A stretch of 64,000 nt of DNA from Epiperipatus broadwayi (Eukaryota > Onychophora > Udeonychophora > Euonychophora > Peripatidae), in the NCBI GenBank assembly GCA_028023455.1, contig JAQFVV010012405.1, forward strand, positions 6,967,334-7,031,333. The letters are read 5' to 3'. Position numbers and translations under genes: made by a program. Shown here piece after piece: positions 15,318 through 27,985 of the stretch. The notes beneath the pieces are model-generated. The model had not been told where the DNA came from, ran no database searches, and was given only the letters and a program-made list of their open reading frames with translations. How positions within the stretch are numbered: the stretch's first letter is position 1; each line of letters begins with the position of its first letter.

Positions 15318-17495
15318 ATATACTGTAATGGGCACATACGACGTTACATTATTTTTTTTATTATTGAACATGAAAAAAATAAAAGTTTGCAAATAAAACT
15401 TCTTTTTTAAGAATTAAAAATTGAATTTTAAAATGCTATACTAAACTCATATATATTTAAAATCACACAGATGAGAAATTAAAAGAAACTTTATTAAAAA
15501 AAAGAAAAAGTATTTTAAAGCTAAATTGTCAGTAAAGATTTAAAGATAAAAATATATCTATGTTTGTACAAAACAAATTAATTAATGTTATTGAAAAAAT
15601 GGAAATGATTAATTTAATTAGTTCAAGTGAACTAGCTCTTGGGCATTTAAATGTATAAGCAATGGTCAGATAGGAAAACAATAGAAACTAATGGCCAATG
15701 AAAAAAAATCCATCGGGAAGTCAGACCTCAATGGAAGGATCATCATCATCGATGACTTAATGTCCATTGGATCCTAAAGTTACATATAAAAGAAAAAGTT
15801 TGGAAATAAAAATTAGTGAATAATTATTATTAAGAGAGGACAGATATGTGTTAAGTTGGAGAGGGTTGGAGGAGAAGGAATTGAAAGATGCACTTTCAAT
15901 TCCTTCAGTTGTTCAAAAAAATGAAACATCATTTTCCAATATTGCAGACCACAGGACATCAAGGCCCGGAAGAATACCATCAACCATAAAGGACCAACAG
16001 GTAACTGCACGGCAAGCATCGGATAACTAATGAACATTTCTACAACCGTAAGCATGTTATGAACTTAAATGAATATTAATTTGAAAACACTAAGAACTTT
16101 AAAATATAAACTTACCCAGTATTTAAAAAAAAAAGAAATAGATTCCTATCTTACCAAACTAAATTATTTATTAATTAGTTATAATTTTATTTGATGTATT
16201 TCTTTTGTAAAATTATTTCCATTTATTTATTTTTTTTTGTTCTTTTAAGTTTTTATTATGATTTCTGTTTTTCGTTAAATTAAATTATATAAATGGTAAA
16301 CTTAAGTCAGGCGTGAAAGGCTATATAGATTTGTAAAGTTTATATTAGGGGAGGGTAATCTTAGGTTATTTGTTTTGTAGTTAAATTGGGTCAATGGATT
16401 GGATATATTGGTGTAATTAGTAGATGTAGTACGAGATTTGCTACAGGCAGAATCGCTTTATACGCTGCACACTTCCTTTTTGCCTACGGAATGCGATTGT
16501 AAGTCGGCAAAATGACCGCAGTCCTTTCCTATGGAGTTTTTTTTATATTGCTATTCCCATCAGATAGATTTAGTATTCCTATCTGACAAAAGGCAATTTT
16601 TTCTCTTAACCTTTTGTGCTGCCGTATTCATGTTATATTGAATGCATCGATATATCAGTTGGATTGACATTGGTTTAACTGCGAACTTTTGGCCTAAGGT
16701 TAAATAAGGATAGAATATTTTCTTTTCAAATGAAAATCTATGTAGTCTATTCATACTCGACACTCTAAACAAAATGCATTAAAATTAAGTTGGGTATAGA
16801 CACTTGCATGGATTTGTTAGCGGTTACTGATGTTTGTGGTTTTCATATTCGATTAGAATATATAAGTCATCGATATCAATGTGGCATCTTATGATGAATG
16901 CCAATGGGTTTCTTGTATTCCCTCTGCAATTGACGTTATCAATGACTTTGTATTTTGATCGGTTATGTTTATTTTGAAATGTTTTTAACCATGTAATCTA
17001 TGTAACTGATCTATACTCAACATTATAAAACAAACTTTCATAAATCCATCTGTGCGAACTTATAAAAATTAAATTGTAAACTTATAATATTATAAAAATT
17101 AAAATGTAAATTTAAATTCTAAAATCAAATTAAAATCCAAAGTAAAAGTTATTCTAAAATAATGCTAAATTTTATATATATGTGCGTAAATAAATGTTTG
17201 TGTGTTAATTTCTGGAAGTGGCTTATTTTATTCCTTTTTTAATATTGAAACATATCTTAGACAAGAATTTATTATAAAATATAAATCTCTGCTGTTCCAC
17301 TGAGCTAATTACAATGGGCTAATGACCGGAATCAAAATATATAAAATAAAAAATAATTTTTTTTTTACTTACATATCTGCCTACTATATAAATTTTCTAG
17401 GTTCAAATGCCTAGTGGTGCCCTGTAGTGCAGATTATGTTAAGTCTTATATTCTGGATCATTATAATATATATATATTGTAACGCTACTGAGCAT
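15318..17495 (-). mobile_element. Family D copy 2, inverted relative to copy 1
   Basis: Read on the minus strand from about 17495 to 15318 it is collinear with copy 1 over its full length, at roughly 65-75% identity by eye. It is longer because a block containing acccaacttaa, gagtat.aatagactacata and neighbours is present twice (about 16720-16790 and 16990-17060 region). Both ends lie in TA-rich sequence (about 15309-15322 and 17465-17480), near TGTAAT / ATTGTAACG motifs, so the borders are approximate. An 80-codon minus-strand open frame near 15813-16055 has no recognisable domain. Confidence 0.65.
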
Positions 17496-19067
17496 TCATT
17501 AAAATTGTGTTTACAATTCTTAAAATATAATTCTCATAAATAATGTGAAGGCTTTAATAAACAAATAATAATTTTGCTTATAAGTGTTTATAAATTTAAT
17601 ATTGCTTCCATAAGTTAGTATATTGTATTTTAAACATGTGTGTGCTTATATTTAAATTGTGTTATAATATGCTTAATTATGAATATGTGTGAATAAATTA
17701 TTTGTTTGCTTAATTATTGCCTGATCAGTTCTCTTTGTTATAGCTGCTTCATGAATAGATTAAGTTACAGTTAATTATAAATGTATTAAAGTATTTTCTT
17801 TTCTACCACTGGGAAAATGAGCTAGCTTACTATGTATAAAGTGCTAGATTGTATACCTGTTGTCTGGGCATGCTGATTATATAAACTTATGATCAGCTGG
17901 TACCTGAGGTTTTACCTCAAAACAAAGAAAAATGCTTTGGATGGCAGGGATTTGAATTTAGCAGCCAAGGAGTTCTATAACCTGGAAATGTGGCCACAGG
18001 TTACATTTTTTATAGTCTCTGTCTGGTTATAGGTACTGTTGGTGTTTTATTTATCTGTGGTATTATACTCCCCTGCTTGAAGAGCCAGTTTGCTGGAATA
18101 GTGAAAGCACAGCTGGTGTTAAGATTGAGACTTTAAATTAGATAATCATAGCAATTTTTTCCATCCAGTTCAATATATTAATATTGTAATCAGTTGGCTA
18201 CATAGCTGCATTAAAAATAATTAGATAGTTAGCAGAATGTTCCTCAAGTTTAAGTGTACAATTATTTAAATAATGGGGAAAATAATATTTAATTTCTCAT
18301 GAATACTTTTTTATAATGGTTCTTCATTTAACTAAATATTTTAAGTCCCAATGTGATAGTATGAATATTCTCAAACATCAAATTTGATTATGGTGATGAT
18401 GATGATGATAATAATAATAATAATATGATTTTAAAATGAGAATATTTTAATAAGTTATAAATAATTGTAGAAGGGAGAAAAAATTGTGAAAGAATGTAAA
18501 CAAGTTTTTTTACTCTCTCTTCAGTAATTATAATTAATTAGTAGTTTTAATTTAAACTATGGAAAGGTATTAAGAGAAAAAAATATTTTTTGTAAATTAT
18601 TTAATAAATATTAATTTTAACATTTTAAGAAAGATAAAGTTTTATGTTTAAGAGTATTTTTAAAAAGACAAAACAAAGTAGAGTTTTAATACTTTGGTAA
18701 ATTTTATTTCTAATTAGAGTTACTGTTTTTTTTGTTTTTATCAGTCCTCATTACAAAAAAATAAAGTCAATGTAATTAACTAATTATCTTGTTGTTTTTT
18801 GCAAGAACATTTTTTAAATTAGAAAGAAATGCCAAGAATTTTAAGATGTTAATTTAAGTTCTTGACTTGTTTTGAATGCCCCTGAATGAGAAGGGAAATA
18901 ACTGAACAATTGTATATATAAAACTTTATCTAATTGATTGTTATACAAATTATCAGGTTAGAGACAGATTGTGATTGGTTTGTAGGCAAAATTGTTCTAG
19001 AAAAAAAACAGTGGGGGTGTTACCAATCCAAAAGATCCATGTGTCTGTAAAAAGAAATTATCCCTTA
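17496..19067. other. no recognised gene
   Basis: This holds a (GAT)n/(AAT)n microsatellite near 18391-18424. The stretch 17870-18120 is less AT-rich and contains text like gggatttgaatttagcagcc, which suggests an old interspersed repeat, but I cannot delimit it. Confidence 0.5.
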
Positions 19068-19240
19068 TCTAGTTGTTGAAGAGAATACTTCAAGTCTTAA
19101 TTCAGCTAGTGAAAAAAATAGTAGTTGAAGAAATTATTTCTAACTTAGCTGTTGAAGAGAGAACAGTCAAGTCTTAATTCAGCTAAAAAAAGAATCAGAA
19201 GTTTTAACTAAGCTATTGAATAATACAATAGAAGTTTTAA
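19068..19240. repeat. short tandem repeat, ~73-bp unit, 2-2.5 copies
   Basis: Blocks with gttgaagagaa..., aagtcttaattcagcta, gaagaaattatttc and cttagctgttgaagagag recur in direct order from about 19070 to 19240. Confidence 0.65.
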
Positions 19241-22200
19241 ACACGTTTTTAACATCCTATGAGTTTAGTCATAATAATGATTTTTTTCAATGAAAACCAT
19301 GTGCTAAATTCAGCTAAAAGCTAAAAATGGTCTTTCATGTAACCTATTTCACTGGAATAAAAATGTAGAGCAGGAGAAGTTACCCCCTAAAGTAATTTGC
19401 AACCTGATCTTCAATCAAGAGCACAAGTCTTTTTCTGTGTTAGTTTCTTCTGGAAATTTTAGTGCAAAGAAATAGATGAAGTTTTCTATTTTTTAAATCT
19501 GGAATTACTGCACTCCAAGAAAAAATACAAATTAACCATGTAATGTCTAGAAGCCTTCAAGAGAAAAACTCAACTTGAACTGCAAATTATGAAGGGAAGA
19601 AGGATTTCACAGAAAAATAATAAAACCATGGTTGGAGATATTTTTTGTATGCACACTGTATTTCTATTAATAATAAAAAAGATTTATATATATAAAAATT
19701 ATATTTTTTTTGTAAAAATGGATAATTTTCAATCTTTTCATTATGTTAATCTTTTCAAATTGTGAAACATTTTTTTTAAAACTTAAATTTCATTTTTTGT
19801 GAAACATTATTTATCCCTCCTAAAAACTTAACAAAAAGTTAATTTCATGTTAATCAATTAGTATTAAATAATTGTTTTAAAATATTTTTTAGTCTTAATT
19901 TTTTTTCTAATTAATTCCTGTTACATCAACTGCAGTTTGTGTGACTATTTTATGACAGCTAAATGTTCTAGGATTTTTTTAATGATCCCAATAAAACTAT
20001 TAAGTTAATGTAGGATAAACCTAGGAATTATTTAAAGTGCTGCTTTATTTATTTATTTATCTCTTGCTCATAGAAATAGTTTATACAGTTCTTAAATTCC
20101 TGAGCCAGATTTGTGCATAACAGTTATATGCAGGAGGGGTTTATGTTTAGTGTTATGGACATCCAGATGATAATATTCTTGGTTGGTGTAAAAGGGATAT
20201 TTTTTAAAGTCCATGCACTACATTTATTTTATTTATTCTTTAGAAATTTAGTTTATAGTTGGTCAGTACACTAATGTTACTAAGTAGTCAGAGAATGGAT
20301 GATGGTCACGATGTTTTTAGTATCTCAGCATTTTGACTTATTGTTATAGTTTTATAGAATAACACATGAGTATGTGAATCCAGATAATTATTGTTTGTAT
20401 CCCTGCCCTAGGTTTGGTGTTGGCTAAATAATTAACCTGATCTAAAGTTGACCACATTCAAATTTGGTCTCAAGATTGACTGTTGAATTATTTTATTGTT
20501 GATCATTCATGATGATGAATGACTACTATTTTTGTGTTATGCTGGTAAACTTATAGTTAGTTCTGTGCTGATCTCTCATGCTCATTTCTTTTATCTTTAT
20601 TTTTATATTTTATTTATTTTGGAATGATGATGGTTTCCATCTCCTCATACTTAGCCCTAATGTGGTGCCAAATAAGGATAATACAATACTATAAATGAAA
20701 AACAATTTAACTAATTGACTATGTGCTCACTTTCAGAGTTATGATATTAACAACCAATTAAAATAATCAAATAATTCTATAACATAGGAAATACCATCTA
20801 CATTACAATAATTAATACATAAGAGCAAATACATGTGTAAATTATATGCATATGGCAACAATAAAACTTCTACCACATAGTACTTCTTAGAGTATTTGGT
20901 ACCATATATGAGTGACTGGCAGTTGCAAACTTATTACTACACAACATATATGAAAATAAATAATACATGATAGAAACTGTTTATTTGCCACACATTACTG
21001 TTTAAACAATAATGAAAGTAAGTCACCAGCAGTCACAAATGATATTACAATAATTTCACTAATCTGTTATATAAGAATAAGTTTCAAATGTAACTAGCAT
21101 AACCTGAAATGATGGATTGACAGCTGTTCATTTTTATCAACAAAAGTGCAGCTCAATCAGTCTGAAACCTATGAGATACAATCTTAATCTATCTTGTCTA
21201 TGCAGTGCAAATGAACTCCATTCATAATTTATACATTTAGCACAATAACATATTTTTATTTTAAATAACATGTAAATAATTGTTTGAATTAACATAAAAT
21301 TTTTAATAGCATAACCAGAGATTATGAAAATACACTTTAACTGAGTATTATAAAATTATTTTAAAATTAATGCCAATTTAAGTATAGCTTTCTAAAGAAA
21401 ATAACACAATCTTTTTCCATACATGCTCATAAAACAGATTTAAACTAATAATTATTCATTAAACTAATAATTATTCATTAACATATTTTTACTAGATTGG
21501 AGATAAATAATGTTTAACCAGAAATTCATCTAACGTTTATATGTCTTATTACAGTGTGAAAATTTGCATTCAGCCCTTTAAGTATTGGTTTATTTTTGCA
21601 TTTTTTAAAATTAAACCATAGTTATCACAACAGTAGATTTAATGCACAATTTCAAATGCATTTAGGATGCTTAATTCTCAATTTAGTATTGGTTTGGTGG
21701 CTTGTTTCTCCGTAGTGTTAGACAACAGATTTAATCATATAGGTTAATGCATAGTGGACAGATGTTTGGATGGCTTTTTCACATATAGACTTCTTTTCTG
21801 GGACTCAGCAATGGGTTTTCCAGCCTGCCCTCTGTCACCTTGACAGAGTGATGCCAATAACAGCTTCTCTATTCTTGCATCATAGATTTGGCAAAACGGC
21901 AGAATAATGATAATGCTCTTATGTAAATAAGCATTTATTTTTATATAGCGCTGTGTTTACAATTGTATTACATTCAAATATCAGCCTTTCAAGCTAATTG
22001 TGCACGCGCTTTGCGAGTGTTAAATAATAAATGAATACTTTCCTTTCCAATACAAGATATAGTATTTATGCAGGAATAAAATGAATCCACTTATTCCTAC
22101 AACTCAAATGCTTATATATGAGCAAATCTGAAGTACTGGCAAGGAAAGCGTGAAGAAAAACCACTCACTTTAAATTACTATCTACGATGTCTGAATGAAT

Positions 22201-23043
22201 GACATCAGTGAAATTGTCTCTTAGTAACAGCTGATGAAGAATAATGGAAGCAGAGTAGAATTCTCTGAATAAATTGTAAGCACTATTTATATTCACTGGA
22301 GTTAGCTTATCAGTAAAATTCAGGTCCATTGCTCATCTTTTGGATTCTTTGATCTATTGGCTATAGATAACTACATAGAGTCTGCTGTGTTCTGAGTTTA
22401 TTTGCCCAAGTGGGAATAACAGCTTTTTAATTAAATCATATCAATTATTTATTTTCTAAATTTAATCTATCAACCATTGTAATTACTTTTTCCTAGAATG
22501 TCATTTCCACTTTTAATTATTGTTAAAAGAAAACACTTTTAGCTTTTAATCTACTTTTAAACTAAATTTAGAACTAATTAGCTTTTACAACTTTTTAGAA
22601 AATATTTAATTTAATTTGATTTATCAAGATACCTTTATAATTAGTATACTGTATAAATTTATCAGTGCATTTAAAATATTTATATAACTTTTATTTATTA
22701 AAATTATTTAAAAACTTTTAAATTTAAAACTTTTTTGTGATTTTTAATTTATGGACATGAAGTATATATATGATTTCATATATATATAGCATCAATATAT
22801 ATATATAATTCACATGATAATAAGCAAAGTTTACATAAGTCATAGAATCTACAATTTTTTATTAAGGCAATCTATACAAAAAACAAACAAACAAATATTC
22901 CTTAAATTCAGGTGCTTAGGAGTAATAAACATTTTTACAGAGTATGGAGTATTTGAGGTAAAAGAAGAAATCCAAATAATTGTACTTGTAGAAAAGTCAA
23001 AAAGTCCACTGTGCAATTTAACAAGCTATACCTAGATACAAGC
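19241..23043. other. no recognised gene; long unique-looking interval
   Basis: It contains a 19-bp direct duplication at about 21440-21480 (actaataattattcattaa twice) and TA runs near 22770-22806. The stretch 21700-22400 is a little richer in GC, but I found no open frame or splice structure I could support. Confidence 0.55.
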
Positions 23044-23433
23044 CAGTAGTGATTCCTAATGTGGAGTACATACCCCACAGTGGGGCAATTTTATTTTTAA
23101 TGGGGGCAATTCAAGAATAAGTTATTAACATTAATTTTTTTTTAGTTAATAATAGTGAATTTGAAAATTTGCTAATTATTCTTATGTGTTATTAATTTAA
23201 GCTAAGATTCCTCTTTTTACGTTATCTTCTCAATGTCTTTTCTTTTTAGATAACCATTACTTCTTATCTTTCTATTATTACTTGGAGCAAGTTAAGTGGT
23301 TTGTAACTCCATTGTACTTTAGTTTTTTTTTTTTGTTAATGGCCTTTTAGGCTTCCTTTATGTGAGTAGGGGTTCACTTTTTAAATAATAAGAATTATAA
23401 GTCTGGGGGGGGGTGTTTGTTGGGAACTACTTG
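23044..23433. mobile_element. probable non-autonomous hAT-type element (~390 bp)
   Basis: The left end reads cagtagtgattcctaatgtg followed by gtacataccccacagtgggg. The right end reads ggggtgtttgttgggaactacttg. CAGTGRTTCC-like termini followed by GGGGTACATACCCC and a right end in tGGGAACTACTG-like sequence are typical of some hAT ends. No transposase is present, and no clear 8-bp duplication is seen, so this is a family-level guess. Confidence 0.4.
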
Positions 23434-23569
23434 TTAACAGGTTTATTGTAGTTTTTCAGTTCTTATTTTTTAACATTTGTGTATAAAGCAAGGAAAAAAA
23501 ATCTTTGAGAGAAAATGTCAGTTGAATTAGATTATTTTTAAGTATATAAAGGCATGTTTACAACAACAA

Positions 23570-24212
23570 GTGTCAGTGACTGTAGGGAAAACTAAGACAT
23601 CATCGACTATGTTTGGCTTCAAGCTTAATTATTGGGAAGCATTTAGTATGACACAAAACAATGAGTCCACAGTGAAGAGTCTTCTCTCAATCAGCATTCC
23701 CAGGTTTGCTAGGTTGACAAAAAGGATAAAACTCAAACCTAAGCTGGTGGATTTCCTGATAAAAGTCAACCTCGGAGCCTTCCCAACAAACACCTTTCTG
23801 TGTTACAGGCGGGGATATAGAATAGATGCAATTTGCCTGATGTGTAATAAAAATGAAGAGACAATGAGCCATATCCTAGATCAATGTGAAACATGGAATA
23901 ATCTATGACATTTTGCCCTTAAAAGATTCAGGGAAGCAGACATTACAAGTACAAATATCACAAAGGCGGTAAAGGGTGGCCTTTATGGTAAAATTAGACT
24001 GGCCACCTTTATAAATTTTGCTATATGGATAGTAAATAATAATATTTTTATTCTTATATGGATAGTGTGAAATAAGAGAGTATTTGACAATGGATTGAAT
24101 AATAGTCCAGGAGAGCTTTTCCTCAAATTACTTGGTGAGGCCAAAGAATACGATTGGAAGGTATGCCAGCACTGGTTAGCCAGTCAGACATGGGACCAAC
24201 TGGAAATCTGAA
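23570..24212 (+). pseudogene. LINE C-terminal relic with CCHC-type (zf-RVT-like) motif
   Basis: An open frame to 23908 reads KLVDFLIKVNLGAFPTNTFL and then CLMCNKNEETMSHILDQCETW, giving C-x2-C-x7-H-x4-C, the zinc-binding C-terminal block of many non-LTR RT proteins. After a stop the frame still reads LYGKIRLATFINFAIW and NKRVFDNGLNNSPGELFLK to about 24210, with a further stop. RT itself is absent, as expected for a 5'-truncated insertion. A diverged paralogue is at 31690-32290. Clade uncertain (L1/Tx1-like or R2/NeSL-like). Confidence 0.6.
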
Positions 24213-25380
24213 GATCAAAACACTTAGGTACTTATCGTACTGTCATGGCAAAACTAACTAACTGGACATAATGGCTCCTATGCAGAGCCTAAAAGTTGTC
24301 ACATTAATATAATCCAGTCCTTTCTATTAAATTGTTATTTATTGTTAAAACTCTGAATTTGGTGGTCAACTAATTGACCCAAATAATTCCTGGGTAACTT
24401 ATTTTTATGTATTTTTTTATTACCATTAGTTTTCTTATTTATTGTTTTCATTGTAGAGCCACTGCACATTGTAAGCATGTAACATATAATAAGAAGGATG
24501 TTAAATGATATCCATATGTATCTTCTTAAGGTGTGAATAAAGTTGTTATTTGAAACTAAAGACATGTTAGTGTTATTTATATTAAATAAATTATGTAGGG
24601 TATTTTTAATAAAATAACTGATATTCTTGCTAATTGCAGCAAGAACTTAAAATGTTACTATTATCAATTAACCACTAAGTTTGTCTATTGATAGCAACAA
24701 TATTTTTATAAACTTCAGCTCTTAATGAAATTAAGAGAATCTGGCTAATTGATGAAAATTTGTTAAGATGTAGTAAAGCTGAGAAAATATAAAATTGTTA
24801 AGCATTTGCGTCATCAATTATTAAAATTCATAAAGGCTATTAATATTATTGTTATCATTATTTACATTCATTGATTTGATATCATGTTTGATTTTTTTTT
24901 TAAGCTGAGCATATCCTATAATTAAAAAAAAAAATCTTTTTTATTTCCTATAACTGTGGGAGTTAGGGGACACTGTAAATATAAAAGAAGAAAAAGATTT
25001 GACATTAAAACACTGTAACTGATCTATTATAATTAGTCGACATTTCACATCAACAATTTCTATGTTTACCTCTTAGAGAGTGGTTAGATTAAGTCACATG
25101 CGTATCAAATCTATCATATTATTATTAATTACATATTTAATTTTTTCATTTACAATGATTAACCATGGGTGTGAAGCTTTGTAAAGTGAACAAAAATTGT
25201 CACTTTCTCAGTAGGTATTTCATATTGTAAAGCTTTATGATTGGGTGTTTATAAAATATATACAATAAAATAATAAAATAAACAAACATTAAGTAATAAC
25301 TACATTGCTACTTTAGCAATCTCAAGCATATGTTAAGAAGTGTGTCTTATTATAAATATAATTACTCATGTAGAAGTAGC
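24213..25380. other. no recognised gene
   Basis: AT-rich sequence with A/T runs. The first ~350 bp may be the 3' UTR of the preceding LINE relic. Confidence 0.5.
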
Positions 25381-25995
25381 AACTTTATTCAAATAGTAGT
25401 GTCACCCAGTGAAAGCCATAATAATCATTGGATGTTAGAAGATTTGTGCATCAAATTCCCTATCTAATGCCTATTCACTGTGGTCTTCTTTAGTGAGAAG
25501 TTTTGGATCAGTGAGCAATACACATAAATTTTGAATCTAATGCTACCTACCCTTCAGCATCCACCTTTTATTTTTTTAATTACCTATAAAACTATGCCCC
25601 CAAAACAAAAAGACAATAATGTTTTCAATTCAAGCTTATTCACTTGTCTAATCATACAGATCTAAACCCAATTCAGTATGTATACATACTCATGTCTTTG
25701 ACCCTTTCATGGCTATAGCTTAGCAAAAAGGTAAAATGTGATTATCAGAGGTTTGCATTAGAGCCAAAGATCTAGATGCAGTGCCTTCTGAATTCAGACT
25801 CCTCACTGATGAAGGCCAAAAGTAGAAACTAGTCTGGGGATATTCAGTAAGTAGGCACTAGATAAGGATTTTGATGCACAAACCTTCTAGCATTAATTCA
25901 TTACTGTGACCTGCACTTGGCTGCATATCTGTTTGGAGAGTGTTGCAACTGTTTAACAGTTGTGTAAGCATAAGAAATGGTGGTCATGTGATGTA
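25381..25995. mobile_element. palindromic (fold-back) element family A, copy 1
   Basis: The two arms are inverted repeats of about 120 bp. The left arm from 25390 (gtgtcacccagtgaaagcc, ttgtgcatcaaattcc, atgcctattcactg) is matched, as reverse complement, by 25830-25950 (tttgatgcacaaacc, gtaggcactagataag). The centre (25500-25790) is specific to this copy. A right-hand tail, taagcataagaaatggtggt and catgtgatg, is shared with copies at 36355-37475 and 54551-54740. No coding capacity. Confidence 0.75.
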
Positions 25996-27039
25996 TGTAA
26001 AAGCAATGCTTGTGCTTTTTAATACTGAACATCTTTTACCCATGTTAAGCCATCCCTACAAGGGAGTTCTGAGATTTGCTTACTAGATTTTACATATGTG
26101 TGTGTTGGTGCCTTTCCATGTATTTTTAGTTTTGACCAATTGTTCAAACCTTGTTAATAACTATTGCATCATCCCTTTAATTATAGTTATGTCAATGCAA
26201 AATAACTATTTGCATTGGTTGTCTCAAGTGTATATTGGGATTTGCAGAACTAAATGTAAACCCATTCTTATTTATATACAGATTAACATAGAAAAGGATA
26301 TTTTTTATTTATTTATAATGCATATGCAAATGAAGAATTTTAACGCCAAATATTATGTATATATGATATATTCAAACACTATGCAAAAAAAATGTGCAAG
26401 CAATTAAACCAGTTAACAGCATTTTCACCAGCAATCCACAATCTCACGAGACCTTCACCCAATGAAAAAAGATGATTGGCAAACATCTTTTACCATAGAT
26501 CTATATTTCCTAAATCTCCAGTCATTAAGTTAAACAAGGTATCAAATACCCAAATTCTTTCAAACTCTAATTTTAAACAGAAGGTAATCAACACTTACAC
26601 ATGCACTGTACTGTTATATTAAATCTACATCGTTTTTATTGAGTATGAGTAAACTCACGATCCAGATTATCTGATAGAGACTTTGAAAAGATAGTTAATT
26701 ACATCAATTTTAAAATCTCTTAATATTAACGTATAGTAAATTTTAAATTTCACGAGTGTTAATATGTGTAATAAAGAAAATGAAAGTAGAGTAATATAAA
26801 ATCTTCACACTCTCAATCCAGGATACTTAAATTAGCCTATATGATTGCATTTAAATATAAGATATCTGTTCTTATCATTTCAAAGTGTCTATCTTGTGAC
26901 TTGCATTGAGATTTTTCTCACAGTCAACAAAAATAATGTTGATTTAATATACCAATACAGCGCATGTGTAAGGGTTGACTATCTTCTGTACTAAAAATTA
27001 TAAAAGACCATGCTTCATTTATTATATTTATTTATGCAT
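25996..27039. other. no recognised gene
   Basis: A 103-codon plus-strand open frame at 26096-26407 has no recognisable domain and lies in low-complexity AT-rich sequence. Confidence 0.5.
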
Positions 27040-27245
27040 ATGTTTATTTTATTATTTATAATTGTAATTTTGTGGAAGGAAGTTAATCTTCACACACACT
27101 ATTAAATTACATTTATGCTTTTAAAACACTTAGTGATGGGTGAGCACAAATAAATTTAATCTAAAAGCACATGTGTGAAGATTAATTTTTTTCCACTAAT
27201 TTCCTTCTACAAAATTATATATGCACATGTATATTTTATTTTATA
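27040..27245. repeat. inverted repeat, arms ~60 bp
   Basis: The block aattttgtggaaggaagtta followed by atcttcacacaca at about 27066-27100 is mirrored by tgtgtgaagattaatt and ccttctacaaaatt at about 27173-27216. The spacer is about 75 bp. A small palindromic element is likely. Confidence 0.7.
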
Positions 27246-27460
27246 TTTTTACTATAATTTATAGCATTCATTTTGCATTTGAAAATAATTCCCATCTTTT
27301 ATTTTGATGTTTTATCTCATTTATTACATTTTATTTTATATAATTCTAATTCTAAATCAATTAACCATATAATATCTTGGAACCATGAAAAGTGCTTTTA
27401 TTAAATAAAATGTTGATTGGATTGTCATGACTAAAGGCAGTTGTTTATACTATCAGTAAT

Positions 27461-27613
27461 TATAGGGGATTTGAATTCAGACTTTCAAGCGCCTTTCAAC
27501 TATCCACATTATCTCATATCACTGATACACATGATCACACACATGTGTATCAGTGATATGAGATAGTGTGGATAGTTGAAAGGTGCTTGAAATCTGAGTT
27601 CAAATCCCCTATA
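27461..27613. mobile_element. near-perfect hairpin, arms ~73 bp, loop 8 bp (family C end-to-end derivative)
   Basis: The left arm 27461-27533 starts tataggggatttgaa. The right arm 27542-27613 is its reverse complement with only about four differences. The 8-bp loop is atcacaca. Both arms match the terminal repeats of the ~570-bp family C element at 30363-30932, so this is a copy reduced to its two ends. Transcribed, it would form a long imperfect hairpin. Confidence 0.9.
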
Positions 27614-27770
27614 TTTACAATTAGGCTCCAGGTATATGAAGTGTGCCTGCATTTCAAATATTCTACTATCAGTATTTATAGTTTGTCAGTCCAGCTGTTA
27701 TATGTTAAAGCATTCATCAAAAGTGGAAATAATGAAATCAAATAACTGTTCTTTCATATAAATTATAACA

Positions 27771-27985
27771 AATAATAAATATAATGTATAGCAGCTAATA
27801 TAAATATATATTAATCATACATAAAAAGTATTTTTCAGCACGTGATTTAGTGCCCTTTTCAAACGTTAAGAGTCTATTATAACATTAACCAATTACTTTA
27901 TATATAACATCTAAAAAAGTATATTTTATATATGATTAATATATTTAATAATAGCTGCTGTATATGATTTTTTTTATTATTTATT
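27771..27985. repeat. inverted repeat element, arms ~66-75 bp
   Basis: The left arm 27771-27836 (aataataaatataatgtat, agcagctaat, attaatcatacat) is mirrored by 27911-27985 (atatatgattaat, atagctgctg, attatttatt). The spacer contains cagcacgtgatttagtgccc. It looks like a MITE-type palindrome, and I saw no second copy in the window. Confidence 0.75.

Noticed and set aside
15813-16055. 80-codon minus-strand open frame inside family D copy 2
   Set aside because: The aligned region of copy 1 is not open in the same frame, and no domain is visible.
26096-26407. 103-codon plus-strand open frame
   Set aside because: Hydrophobic low-complexity peptide typical of AT-rich chance frames; no flanking gene structure.
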